64,000 nucleotides of DNA from Pseudomonas gingeri (GTDB lineage Bacteria; Pseudomonadota; Gammaproteobacteria; Pseudomonadales; Pseudomonadaceae): NCBI RefSeq assembly GCF_013386115.1, contig NZ_JACAOR010000019.1:62001-126000 (forward strand), written 5' to 3'. Shown piece after piece: positions 42,293 through 50,686 of this stretch. The notes beneath the pieces were generated by a model. That model saw nothing but the letters and a program-made list of their open reading frames with translations. It was not told the origin of the DNA and did no database searches. The position numbers were made by a program, and so were the translations under genes. The first letter of the stretch is position 1. The number at the start of each line of letters is the position of its first letter.

Positions 42293-42317
42293 GGAATAAA
42301 GCCCCGCGCCGCCCGGT
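42293..42317 (+). promoter_or_regulatory. ECF-type promoter of the phosphoesterase/cupredoxin operon
   Basis: Plus strand GGAATA (42293-42298), 15 bases, CGGTTTTACAG. The GGAATAAA box and the GTTACAG/GTTTTACAG end mirror the promoter on the opposite strand 23 bases away, so the same sigma factor probably reads both. Confidence 0.55.
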
Positions 42318-42366
42318 TTTACAGATGTGAGCTCAATCACTGTAGACCGCCAGCGAGGGCGTTCCC

Positions 42367-43338
42367 ATGGACCTGCACCCGATACCCCACGACAAACGTA
42401 CCGACGGCCCGCTCGACCCCGCCCGCCGGAGCCTGCTCAAATGCTCGGCCTGGGCCGGCGCCGGCGTTCTCTGGGCGCTGAGCGGCGGGATTCCGCGCGC
42501 CTTTGCCCTGGACCAGAACGGCCAACCCACGGACCCGGCCGCGCTGGCCGCGAGTTTTCACTTCGTGCAAATCAGCGATTCGCATATCGGTTTCAACAAG
42601 GAAGCCAATCCCGAGCCGGTGAAAACCTTGCAGGTGGCCATAGACAAGGTCATCGCATTGCCCAGGCGGCCATCACTGATCCTCCACACCGGGGATATCA
42701 CCCACCTCAGCAAGCCCGAGGAGTTCGACACCGCCGCGCAACTGCTCAAGGCGCTGCCCGCAACCGTGCACTATGTACCGGGCGAACACGACACCCTCGA
42801 CGAGGGTGGCGGCCAGCTCTACCTGCAGCGCTACGGCAAGGGCACCAGGGGCAATGGCTGGTACAGCTTCGATGACCATGGCGTGCACTTCATCGCGCTG
42901 GTCAACGTGTTCAACTTCCAGGCCGGCCACGAGGCCAACCTCGGCGCCGACCAACTCGCCTGGCTGGCCGATGACCTGCGCGCGGTGGCGACCAGCACGC
43001 CGATCGTGGTGTTCACCCATATTCCGTTGTGGACCATCTACCAGCCCTGGGGCTGGGGGACCGAGGACGGCGACCAAGCCATTGCCCTGCTGCGCAGATA
43101 TGGCTCGGTGACCGTGCTCAACGGCCATATCCACCAGGTGATCCAGAAGGTCGAAGGCAATATCACCTTTCACACCGCGCGCGGTACCGCCTACCCGCAA
43201 CCGGCGCCGGGAGCCGCGCCGTCACCGGGACCGATGACAGTCGCCGCCGACCAGTTGCGCAATTATCTTGGGATCACCGATATCCGCGCGACACAAGGCG
43301 CCCACCCGTTGGCGCTGATTGACTCGACACTGATCTGA
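42367..43338 (+). CDS. Tat-exported calcineurin-type metallophosphoesterase
   Basis: 323-residue periplasmic phosphoesterase. A twin-arginine signal (ARRSLLKCSAWAGAG, cleavage near AFA-LDQ) precedes the catalytic domain with the metallophosphoesterase blocks: ISDSHIGF (Asp71, His73), HTGDITH (Asp110), PGEHD (140-141), THIPLW and NGHIHQ. The third block normally reads GNHD; Glu replaces the bridging Asn here. GAGGG precedes ATG 42367. It is followed at 13 bases by a cupredoxin gene and is probably controlled by the divergent ECF sigma factor. The substrate is unknown. Confidence 0.87.
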   Translation: MDLHPIPHDKRTDGPLDPARRSLLKCSAWAGAGVLWALSGGIPRAFALDQNGQPTDPAALAASFHFVQISDSHIGFNKEANPEPVKTLQVAIDKVIALPRRPSLILHTGDITHLSKPEEFDTAAQLLKALPATVHYVPGEHDTLDEGGGQLYLQRYGKGTRGNGWYSFDDHGVHFIALVNVFNFQAGHEANLGADQLAWLADDLRAVATSTPIVVFTHIPLWTIYQPWGWGTEDGDQAIALLRRYGSVTVLNGHIHQVIQKVEGNITFHTARGTAYPQPAPGAAPSPGPMTVAADQLRNYLGITDIRATQGAHPLALIDSTLI

Positions 43339-43351
43339 GGAGAACAGGCGA

Positions 43352-43666
43352 ATGAAAAGACTTTTGCAGGGGCTGGTCCTGGCGTGCCTGGCGCTCTCGA
43401 TCCCGGTGTGGGCACAGGAAGTGAAAATCGATATCAAGGAATTCATGTTCGGGCCCAAGGACCTGACCGTCGCGCCCGGCACCCGGGTGACCTGGGTCAA
43501 CGACGACCAGGTCCCCCATACGGTGGCCGAAACCCACAAGCTGTTCCGCTCGGGCGCTCTGGACACCAACGACAGTTTTTCCTATGAGTTCAAGACGGCG
43601 GGCACCTATGAGTACTTCTGCGCCCTGCATCCGCAGATGATTGGCAGGATAATCGTCAGCCCCTGA
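43352..43666 (+). CDS. Periplasmic cupredoxin (amicyanin/pseudoazurin-like)
   Basis: 104-residue blue-copper-type protein. A Sec signal peptide ends VWA-QE; the mature 83 residues carry the type 1 copper ligands His56 (VPHTV), Cys90, His93 (YFCALHPQM) and Met96. The short Cys-x2-His-x2-Met loop is of the amicyanin class. GAGGAGAACAGGCGA precedes the ATG. It likely transfers electrons or carries copper in the periplasm, together with the upstream phosphoesterase. Confidence 0.9.
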   Translation: MKRLLQGLVLACLALSIPVWAQEVKIDIKEFMFGPKDLTVAPGTRVTWVNDDQVPHTVAETHKLFRSGALDTNDSFSYEFKTAGTYEYFCALHPQMIGRIIVSP

Positions 43667-43837
43667 AGGGGGGGAGCCGACGTAGCGGCCTGCGCCGTTC
43701 GGGGGCTGACGAATGGGCGTCAAACGGGGGCGAAAAAAATCTTTCTGTCATTTGTACTGCTGTATCCTGCCCAGGCTTTTTAAAAGCGCGGATCTACCCA
43801 GCGATTTAAAAAACAGACCTTGCGAGGAGCGACGACG

Positions 43838-43969
43838 ATGCACGAGATACCCAACTTCCCCTTCCCAAGCCTGCACGAGACTGAGCAGAAAACCCCGCAA
43901 CAAGCCAGTGCCCAACAGCCTGAAAAGACCGAGGCCGCAGAAAGCCTCAAGGCCGACAGCAAAGACTGA
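43838..43969 (+). CDS. Small hypothetical protein (43 residues)
   Basis: A short frame MHEIPNFPFPSLHETEQ... ending ESLKADSKD, hydrophilic and rich in Gln, Glu, Lys and Ala, with no signal or membrane segment. GAGGAG lies 8 bases before the ATG, the main reason to accept it. No family recognised. It stands alone between the cupredoxin gene and another small gene. Confidence 0.5.
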   Translation: MHEIPNFPFPSLHETEQKTPQQASAQQPEKTEAAESLKADSKD

Positions 43970-44054
43970 AACGCCTGGAACGCTGGCCGTGTGAAAAACC
44001 GCCCTCGGTGTTTTTCACACAGCCAGACACAGCCATCGCTCCCCGGACCACGCC

Positions 44055-44237
44055 GTGACCGACACTTTCGACGAAACCCAAGCCAGCGTACTGATCGGCA
44101 CCGCCGAAAAGATGATCGAGCTGTGGAACAACCTCAGCCCGGAAAAACAGGCCGTCCTGCTCGCCCGTTTCGGCAACCAGGAGAATGCCCTGGCCGCCCT
44201 GGTCACCACCCGGCTGTTGGCACCCGCCCAATCCTGA
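44055..44237 (+). CDS. Small conserved-looking hypothetical protein (60 residues)
   Basis: A 60-residue helical protein starting at GTG 44055: TDTFDETQASVLIGTAEKMI then LWNNLSPEKQAVLLARFGNQENA. Composition and codon use look genuine for this genome. No signal peptide, membrane segment or known motif. It lies about 95 bases before the MFS gene on the same strand. Function unknown. Confidence 0.6.
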   Translation: MTDTFDETQASVLIGTAEKMIELWNNLSPEKQAVLLARFGNQENALAALVTTRLLAPAQS

Positions 44238-44331
44238 GCGCTCACCGCCCGGTATTTTTTTCGATTAGACGCCCTGCAAGCCGCCTCCCGCCGCTATCAT
44301 AAGCAACCTATCTTTCTTCTTCGCTGTCAGG

Positions 44332-45546
44332 GTGCCCGTTTTGCCTTCGCCAGAAACCCAGCGTCCCCTCGCGGTCACGCTGCAAGTTGTCTCCATCGTC
44401 CTGTTTACCTTTATCGGCTACCTGAACATCGGCATCCCGCTGGCCGTGCTGCCGGGCTATGTCCACAGCGAACTGGGCTTCGGCGCGGTCATCGCCGGGC
44501 TGGTGATCAGCGTGCAGTACCTCGCCACCCTGCTCAGTCGCCCTTATGCCAGTCGGGTCATCGATAACCTGGGCAGCAAGCCCGCGGTGATGTACGGCCT
44601 GGCCGGTTGCGGCCTGAGCGGAATCTTCATGCTGCTGCCGAGCTTTCTCCACGACTGGCCGACCCTGAGCCTGATCAGCCTGCTTATCGGCCGGCTGATC
44701 CTGGGCAGCGCCGAAAGCCTGGTGGGCTCCGGCGCGATTGGTTGGGGCATCGGCCGGGTCGGGGCGCAGAACACCGCCAAGGTGATCTCCTGGAACGGTA
44801 TCGCCAGCTATGGCGCCCTCGCCGTCGGCGCGCCACTGGGGGTACTGATGGTCAACCAGCTGGGATTGTGGAGCATGGGGGTCAGCATCCTGCTGCTGGC
44901 CAGCCTCGGATTGCTGCTGGCATGGCCAAAACAGGCCGCGCCGATCGTTGCCGGCGAACGCCTGCCGTTCCTGCATGTGCTTGGCCGCGTCCTGCCCCAC
45001 GGCACCGGGCTGGCGCTGGGCTCCATCGGCTTCGGCACCATCGCAACCTTTATCACCCTGTATTACGCCACCCAGCACTGGAGCAACGCCGTCCTCTGCC
45101 TGAGCCTGTTCGGCGCCAGCTTTATCGGCGCGCGGCTGCTGTTCGGCAACCTGATCAACCGTCTCGGCGGCTTTCGGGTGGCGATTGCCTGCCTGTCGGT
45201 GGAAACCCTCGGCCTGTTGCTGCTATGGCTGGCTCCGGATGCCCATTGGGCCCTGGCCGGTGCGGCGCTGAGCGGCTTCGGCTTCTCGCTGGTCTTCCCG
45301 GCGCTGGGGGTCGAGGCGGTCAACCTGGTGCCGGCTTCCAGCCGGGGCGCGGCGGTGGGGGCCTATTCGCTGTTTATCGACCTGTCCCTGGGCATCACCG
45401 GGCCGCTGGTGGGCGCGATCGCGTCCGGCTTCGGCTTCGCCTCGATCTTCCTGTTCGCCGCGCTGGCCGCGCTTTGCGGGTTGCTGCTGAGCGCTTATCT
45501 CTACCGCCAGACCCCCAAACAGCGCGCGTTGCGGGACAAGACCTGA
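44332..45546 (+). CDS. MFS transporter, YhhS/YfcJ-like
   Basis: 404-residue major facilitator with about 12 membrane segments. The conserved cytoplasmic loop after helix 2 reads SRPYASRVIDNLGSKPAVMYG, and the second half contains LINRLGGFRVAIACLSVE. It resembles the YhhS/YfcJ group of uncharacterised efflux-type carriers. GTG 44332 is the likely start, with CAGG upstream; a TTG nine bases later is possible. Substrate unknown. A REP pair follows. Confidence 0.85.
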   Translation: MPVLPSPETQRPLAVTLQVVSIVLFTFIGYLNIGIPLAVLPGYVHSELGFGAVIAGLVISVQYLATLLSRPYASRVIDNLGSKPAVMYGLAGCGLSGIFMLLPSFLHDWPTLSLISLLIGRLILGSAESLVGSGAIGWGIGRVGAQNTAKVISWNGIASYGALAVGAPLGVLMVNQLGLWSMGVSILLLASLGLLLAWPKQAAPIVAGERLPFLHVLGRVLPHGTGLALGSIGFGTIATFITLYYATQHWSNAVLCLSLFGASFIGARLLFGNLINRLGGFRVAIACLSVETLGLLLLWLAPDAHWALAGAALSGFGFSLVFPALGVEAVNLVPASSRGAAVGAYSLFIDLSLGITGPLVGAIASGFGFASIFLFAALAALCGLLLSAYLYRQTPKQRALRDKT

Positions 45547-45580
45547 ATCTGGCCGCCGCTCTCAAGAGCTCCCTGAACCC

Positions 45581-45668
45581 TGTGGGAGCCGACTTGCCGG
45601 CGATGGCGGTCGGATGATCACTACCTGCCTCAGGGGCCTCTTCGCTGGCAAGCCAGCTCCCACAGGCT
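45581..45668. repeat. REP doublet
   Basis: Facing REP copies: TGTGGGAGCCGACTTGCCGGC (45581-45601) and its mirror TCGCTGGCAAGCCAGCTCC (45642-45660). It lies between the convergent MFS and arfB genes. Confidence 0.8.
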
Positions 45669-45676
45669 GGCCGAAT

Positions 45677-46090
45677 CTAGAAATCGACCTTGCCGCGCCC
45701 GGCCTTGATCGCGCCGCGCTGGTTCTTGGTCTCCAGTCGGCGCTTCTTCGAACCCAGTGTCGGCTTGGTCGGACGACGCTTCTTCTCGACCCTGGTCGCC
45801 GCCAGGATCAACTCCACCAGGCGCTCCAGGGCGTCCGCGCGGTTCTGCTCCTGGGTCCGGTACTGCTGGGCCTTGATCACGATCACCCCGTCACCGGTGA
45901 TGCGACTGTCACGCAAGGCCAGCAGGCGCTCCTTGTAGAACGGCGGTAGGGACGAGGCCGGAATATCGAAGCGCAGGTGCACCGCGCTGGACACCTTGTT
46001 GACGTTCTGCCCGCCGGCGCCCTGGGCACGGATGGCCGTCAGCTCGATCTCGGCATCCGGCAGGTGCACGTTGTTGGAAATCACCAGCAT
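45677..46090 (-). CDS. arfB: Alternative ribosome-rescue factor ArfB (YaeJ)
   Basis: Peptidyl-tRNA hydrolase that frees ribosomes stalled without a stop codon. The 137-residue protein has the GGQ motif in RAQGAGGQNVNKVSSAVHLRF and the basic C-terminal tail (KKRRPTKPTLGSKKRRLETK) that enters the empty mRNA channel. Length is typical and release-factor codon-recognition domains are absent, as expected. Confidence 0.95.
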   Translation of the reverse strand: MLVISNNVHLPDAEIELTAIRAQGAGGQNVNKVSSAVHLRFDIPASSLPPFYKERLLALRDSRITGDGVIVIKAQQYRTQEQNRADALERLVELILAATRVEKKRRPTKPTLGSKKRRLETKNQRGAIKAGRGKVDF

Positions 46091-46176
46091 GGGGAAATGC
46101 GTCCGACATCAGGGCGTTCAGGATACCGAAATAACAAACCCGGCACAGGGCCGGGTTCGCTGGATACGACAATGAC

Positions 46177-47598
46177 CTACTTCAGCGACGGTTCTGCCGC
46201 CAGCAAGGCCTGCCGGGCGCTACGCTTGTTCTTGATGCCGTAGCAGACCCACATGAACGCCACCCACACCGGAATCGCGTACACCGAGATCTGGATACCC
46301 GGGATCATCAGCATGATGCCGAGGATGAACACCACGAACGCCAGGCAGACATAGTTGCCGTAGGGATACCAGAGCGCCTTGAACAGCGGCGTCTGCCGCG
46401 TGCGGTTCATGTGCTGGCGGAACTTGAAATGCGAGTAGCTGATCATCGCCCAGTTGATCACCAGGGTCGCGACCACCAGCGACATCAGCAACTCCAGGGC
46501 ATGCTGCGGGATCAGGTAGTTCATCACCACGGCCACGAAGGTCACCAGTGCCGAAGCGAGGATCGAACGCACCGGCACGCCGCGCTTGTCGATCCGGGCC
46601 AGCATCTTCGGCGCATCGCCCTGCTCGGCCATGCCCAGCAGCATGCGGCTGTTGCAGTAGGTGCCGCTGTTGTACACCGAGAGCGCCGCGGTCAGGACCA
46701 CGAAGTTGAGGATATGCGCGGCGGTGTTGCTGCCCAGCATCGAGAACACCTGGACGAACGGGCTGCCGCTGTAGGCATCGCCGGAAGCGTTCAGGGTGGT
46801 CAGCAGGCTGTCCCACGGCGTCAGCGACAACAGCACGACCAGTGCGCCGATATAGAAAATCAGGATCCGGTAGATCACCTGGTTGATGGCCTTGGGAATC
46901 ACGGTTTTCGGCTTGTCGGCCTCTGCCGCGGTAAAGCCGAGCATCTCCAGGCCGCCAAAGGAAAACATGATGATCGCCATGGCCATGACCAGGCCACTGA
47001 CGCCATTGGGGAAGAACCCGCCGTGCTCCCACAGGTTGCTCACCGAGGCTTGCGGGCCGCCGTGACCGCTGACCAGCAGGTAGCTGCCGAGGGCGATCAT
47101 GCCGACGATGGCCACCACCTTGATGATTGCGAACCAGAACTCCGCTTCACCGAAGACCTTGACGTTGGCCAGGTTGATCAGGTTGATCAACACGAAGAAA
47201 GCCGCCGCCGAGACCCAGGTCGGGACGTCCGGCCACCAGTAGTGGATGTACTTGCCGACCGCGGTCAGCTCCGACATGCCCACCAGGATGTACAGGATCC
47301 AGCAGTTCCAGCCCGACAGGAAGCCGGCGAAGCCGCCCCAGTACTTGTGGGCGAAGTGGCTGAAGGAACCGGCCACCGGCTCCTCGACGATCATCTCGCC
47401 CAGTTGGCGCATGATCATGAAGGCAATGAAGCCACAGATGGCGTAGCCGAGGATCATCGACGGGCCGGCGGATTTCAGCACCCCGGCGGAACCGAGGAAC
47501 AGGCCCGTGCCGATGGCGCCGCCGAGGGCGATCAATTGGATATGGCGATTTTTCAGGCCGCGTTTCAGCTCGCCCGAAGGGGGGATGGATCCACTCAT
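46177..47598 (-). CDS. aroP: Aromatic amino acid permease, AroP-like
   Basis: APC-family amino acid transporter of 473 residues with about 12 membrane segments. Close resemblance to E. coli AroP: LKRGLKNRHIQLIALGGAIG, MRQLGEMIVEEPVAGSFSHF, NVKVFGEAEFWFAIIKV, MFSFGGLEMLGFTAAEAD and SVYNSGTYCNSRMLLGMA. ATG 47598 gives the family N-terminus (SGSIPPSGELKRGL); the frame is open 94 codons further without resemblance. No strong ribosome site is seen. Aromatic specificity is inferred from similarity; other APC amino acids are possible. A long leader with a small frame lies upstream. Confidence 0.85.
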   Translation of the reverse strand: MSGSIPPSGELKRGLKNRHIQLIALGGAIGTGLFLGSAGVLKSAGPSMILGYAICGFIAFMIMRQLGEMIVEEPVAGSFSHFAHKYWGGFAGFLSGWNCWILYILVGMSELTAVGKYIHYWWPDVPTWVSAAAFFVLINLINLANVKVFGEAEFWFAIIKVVAIVGMIALGSYLLVSGHGGPQASVSNLWEHGGFFPNGVSGLVMAMAIIMFSFGGLEMLGFTAAEADKPKTVIPKAINQVIYRILIFYIGALVVLLSLTPWDSLLTTLNASGDAYSGSPFVQVFSMLGSNTAAHILNFVVLTAALSVYNSGTYCNSRMLLGMAEQGDAPKMLARIDKRGVPVRSILASALVTFVAVVMNYLIPQHALELLMSLVVATLVINWAMISYSHFKFRQHMNRTRQTPLFKALWYPYGNYVCLAFVVFILGIMLMIPGIQISVYAIPVWVAFMWVCYGIKNKRSARQALLAAEPSLK

Positions 47599-48229
47599 TA
47601 CAAAGGGTCTCACGCAAGGTTTGATGAGGTTCGTTGGGCGTCGAGGTATCAGCGATAGGTGATAGACGAAACCGGAGAGACACACACCAGGCCACGGCAT
47701 GGACGCCAGGCATTCGGAGGGCAGCAGTTGCGGGAAATAGTACGGGTCATGCGTCACCTGTTTGTTTTTATCTGTGACGAAATCGAACCCATCACGCTTG
47801 TGGCGCGATGGAGTGAACAAGGCGGATAGCCTTGAGTGTATTGGCCTTCGGGGCATCGCAAGGCAGCCACCGGACAGCACAAAATGCGTGGATACGCAGT
47901 TGGGTCACAGTTAAAACGCCGCGCATTGTACACCGCCAGGCCAGCACCGGCAGGCATGGGCGCATCACACCGCGACCGGTGTCGGGGAACAAGGGGGCAG
48001 ACCGGAGGAAAAAGCCCGGTCGCCCGGACGCTCGGCAACTATTCCTTACGGGGCGCCGGAACGGCTGATTCCAGGGGGTTCGACTGACAAATGCGTCAGT
48101 ATTGCCTGACACTCCGTAACGAAATTTTTCCACCCAGGCCCGCCAGGAAAGTTGCCGGCAAATTGACGAATGGTGGCTCCCGCCGTCGCTGATTCCTCGT
48201 TTGCCCCCTCCAGAGGCGCAAGCGTCCAG
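47599..48229. other. Long non-coding stretch upstream of aroP
   Basis: About 630 bases before the rluB terminator with no sizable gene on either strand. It contains a 33-codon frame (47649-47750) that could be a leader peptide for aroP. No TyrR/PhhR box, riboswitch or sRNA could be recognised by eye. Confidence 0.4.
47649..47750 (-). CDS. Possible leader peptide upstream of aroP (33 residues)
   Basis: A 33-codon frame starting MTRTISRNCCPPNAWRPCRG and ending SITYR, 50 bases before the aroP ATG. CAGGTGACGC precedes its ATG, a fair ribosome site. It is Cys-, Pro- and Arg-rich and has one Trp and one Tyr codon. It could be an upstream ORF that tunes aroP translation, or chance. Confidence 0.3.
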   Translation of the reverse strand: MTRTISRNCCPPNAWRPCRGLVCVSPVSSITYR

Positions 48230-48268
48230 GCAAAAAAAAACGCCAATCCGATGATTGGCGTTTTTTAT
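48230..48268. terminator. Bidirectional terminator after rluB
   Basis: ACGCCAATC and GATTGGCGT form a perfect stem with a 4-base loop, with nine A residues on one side and six T residues on the other. It lies 20 bases past the rluB stop. Confidence 0.9.
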
Positions 48269-48288
48269 TCCAGCGAGGCGCCGGGCGC

Positions 48289-49497
48289 TTATTCAGGCTT
48301 GCGCCGCCCGAACCCTGGACGCTGACCGGAACCGGCCGGGGCGCCACGGCGCTTGCCCGACGGGGCGTCCTTGTCCACCAGGCTGATGCCAGGACGCTTG
48401 GACTTCGGTGCCGGCTTGGCCGGACGCTTGCTGTCCACCGGGCGATCCGCCACCGGTGTCCCGCGCGACTCGCCACGGCCTGCCGGACGCGGAGCACGAG
48501 GTGCACGCTCACCATCCTGGCGAGGGGCCGGCTTGCGGGCCGGACGTTCGCCTTCGATCTGCGGCTCGCGCGAAGTGCGCTCGGCGCCAGCCGCCGCACC
48601 GTTGGCCGGACGCAAGGTGCGCACACGCTCGGTCTTGCCCATCGGACGCGAGGATTTGCGCTGCATCCGCTCCAGCTTGTCCTTGCTCTTGGCGTTCAGT
48701 TGCGGCATCGCCACCGGCGTCAGGCCGACCTCGGCACTGAGGATATCGACCTCGTACTGGGTCATTTCACGCCAGCGGCCCATCGGCAGGTCGGAATTCA
48801 GGAACACCGGGCCGAAACGCACACGCTTGAGGCGGCTGACCACCAGGCCCTGGGATTCCCACAGACGACGGACTTCGCGGTTGCGACCTTCCATCACCAC
48901 GCAGTGGTACCAGTGGTTGAAGCCTTCGCCACCCGGCGCCTGCTGGATGTCGGTGAACTTCGCCGGGCCATCCTCGAGAACCACACCGGCCTTGAGCCGC
49001 TCGATCATCTCGTCATCGACTTCGCCACGCACACGCACCGCGTATTCACGGTCCATCTCGTAGGACGGGTGCATCAGGCGGTTGGCCAGTTCACCATCGG
49101 TGGTGAACATCAGCAGGCCGGTGGTATTGATGTCCAGACGACCGATATTGATCCAGCGGCCTTCTTTCGGACGCGGCAGCTTGTCGAACACGGTCGGGCG
49201 CCCTTCCGGGTCGTCACGGGTGCAGATTTCGCCGTCGGGCTTGTTGTACATGATCACGCGGCGAACCGATTCGGCCGCTTCTTCGCGCTTGATGACCTTG
49301 CCATCAATGGTGATGGCGTCGTGCAGGTCGACACGCTGGCCAAGGGTGGCATCTTTGCCATTGACCTTGATCCGGCCTTTGCTGATCCAGCCTTCCACGT
49401 CGCGGCGCGAGCCGACGCCGATACGGGCGAGGACCTTCTGCAGTTTTTCGCCTGCTGGGCCGATTTCCTGGCTGTCTTTCTGATCGTTGTCACTCAT
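48289..49497 (-). CDS. rluB: 23S rRNA pseudouridine(2605) synthase RluB
   Basis: Modifies U2605 of 23S rRNA. The 402-residue protein has an N-terminal S4 RNA-binding domain (KLQKVLARIGVGSRRDVEGW) and a catalytic domain with GRLDINTTGLLMFTTDGELA, containing the essential Asp, plus EYAVRVRGEVDDEM and GRNREVRRLWESQG. The last 110 or so residues are a Lys/Arg/Pro/Gly-rich disordered tail, common in Pseudomonas RluB but absent in E. coli. It is the last gene of the scpA-scpB-rluB group. Confidence 0.94.
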   Translation of the reverse strand: MSDNDQKDSQEIGPAGEKLQKVLARIGVGSRRDVEGWISKGRIKVNGKDATLGQRVDLHDAITIDGKVIKREEAAESVRRVIMYNKPDGEICTRDDPEGRPTVFDKLPRPKEGRWINIGRLDINTTGLLMFTTDGELANRLMHPSYEMDREYAVRVRGEVDDEMIERLKAGVVLEDGPAKFTDIQQAPGGEGFNHWYHCVVMEGRNREVRRLWESQGLVVSRLKRVRFGPVFLNSDLPMGRWREMTQYEVDILSAEVGLTPVAMPQLNAKSKDKLERMQRKSSRPMGKTERVRTLRPANGAAAGAERTSREPQIEGERPARKPAPRQDGERAPRAPRPAGRGESRGTPVADRPVDSKRPAKPAPKSKRPGISLVDKDAPSGKRRGAPAGSGQRPGFGRRKPE

Positions 49498-49652
49498 CTG
49501 GGCACCTCCCGGTGTGTCGATTCAGGCCTGGCCTGAAGAGATAAAAAACCTGTTCTGGACGATGGGATCGTCGAAGGGTCGCGAATCATACGCGGATCCG
49601 CGGCTTCGCGCATCACAGAGTAGCAGTTTGTCGGCGCACCCCGTCGCGGCAA

Positions 49653-50675
49653 TCAGTCTTCCCACTGGCGCCGTTCGTTCTCGATGGCTTCGGCCAGGGC
49701 CTGGGCTTCCGCCTCCTCGTCACTCAACCCGGGCCGGGCGGTGGCGTCCAGTGCGGCGACCGCGGCCAGCAGGCGCTCGCGGGCTTCGGCGGCACCGACC
49801 AGATCCTCCTCCGGCTCATCGGGCAGTTCGTCGGAATCCTGCTCGGGCTGCGGTTCATCGAGCGTCTCGACGGCCTGCGCTTCCTCGCCCTCGCCAGGCA
49901 GCTCCAGGCCGGGTTCTTCCTGGAACTCCCCGCTCGGCAGCGGGCTGTCGCCATCCCTGAGCAAGTCGTCGAAGTCGGTCTTGATGCCCTCCTCCATCGA
50001 GTCCAGTTCCAGCAGCAGGGTATGGAAGCTGGTTTCTTCCTTCAGCTCCTCCACCGCCTCCGGATCGGCGCTGGCGTCGGCCAGGGCCTGCAGGCTTTCG
50101 GGCACCGGCGCATCCTCGAAATCGAGCACCGGGTCCGGCTCCAGTTCGCGCAGTTCCGCCAGCGGCGGCAGGTCATCAAGGTTCTTCAGGTTGAAGTGGT
50201 CGAGAAAGGCCTTGGTGGTCGCGAACATCGCCGGTTTGCCCGGCACCTCGCGATAACCGACCACCCGGATCCATTCGCGCTCCAGCAGGGTCTTGACGAT
50301 CTGGCTGTTGACCGCCACCCCGCGCACGTCCTCGATCTCACCCCGGGTAATCGGCTGGCGATAGGCGATCAGCGCCAGGGTTTCCAGCATCGCCCGGGAA
50401 TAACGCTGCGGGCGTTCTTCCCAGAGCCGGCCAACCCAGGGCGAGAACTTCTCGCGAATCTGCAGGCGATAGCCGGAAGCCACCTCCTTGAGTTCGAAGG
50501 CGCGGCCATCGCAGGACTTGGCGAGCAGCGTCAGGGCTTTCTTGAAGACCGGCGGCTCGGGACGCTCGGTTTCCTCGAACAGCTCGTACAGACGCTCCAG
50601 GGATTGCGGCTTTCCCGAGGCCAGCAGAAAGGCTTCGAGCAGCGGAGCCAGCTCGCGGGGTTCAGTCAGGTTCAT
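49653..50675 (-). CDS. scpB: Segregation and condensation protein B
   Basis: Partner of ScpA and SMC in chromosome condensation. The first 180 residues are the two winged-helix domains (LAPLLEAFLLASGKPQSLERL, KEVASGYRLQIREKFSPWVGRL, ALIAYRQPITRGEIEDVRGV). The remaining 150 are an acidic, low-complexity tail rich in Glu and Asp, making the protein (340 residues) longer than the usual 190-300. It lies 11 bases after scpA. Confidence 0.94.
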   Translation of the reverse strand: MNLTEPRELAPLLEAFLLASGKPQSLERLYELFEETERPEPPVFKKALTLLAKSCDGRAFELKEVASGYRLQIREKFSPWVGRLWEERPQRYSRAMLETLALIAYRQPITRGEIEDVRGVAVNSQIVKTLLEREWIRVVGYREVPGKPAMFATTKAFLDHFNLKNLDDLPPLAELRELEPDPVLDFEDAPVPESLQALADASADPEAVEELKEETSFHTLLLELDSMEEGIKTDFDDLLRDGDSPLPSGEFQEEPGLELPGEGEEAQAVETLDEPQPEQDSDELPDEPEEDLVGAAEARERLLAAVAALDATARPGLSDEEAEAQALAEAIENERRQWED

Positions 50676-50686
50676 TGATTCGCTCG

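Noticed and set aside
46411..47658. 415-codon plus-strand frame opposite aroP
   Set aside because: His/Asp-rich mirror of a membrane protein gene; no ribosome site or family.
47599..47880. 94-codon N-terminal extension of AroP
   Set aside because: AroP homologues begin close to SGSIPPSGELKRGL; the extension has no transport-protein character.
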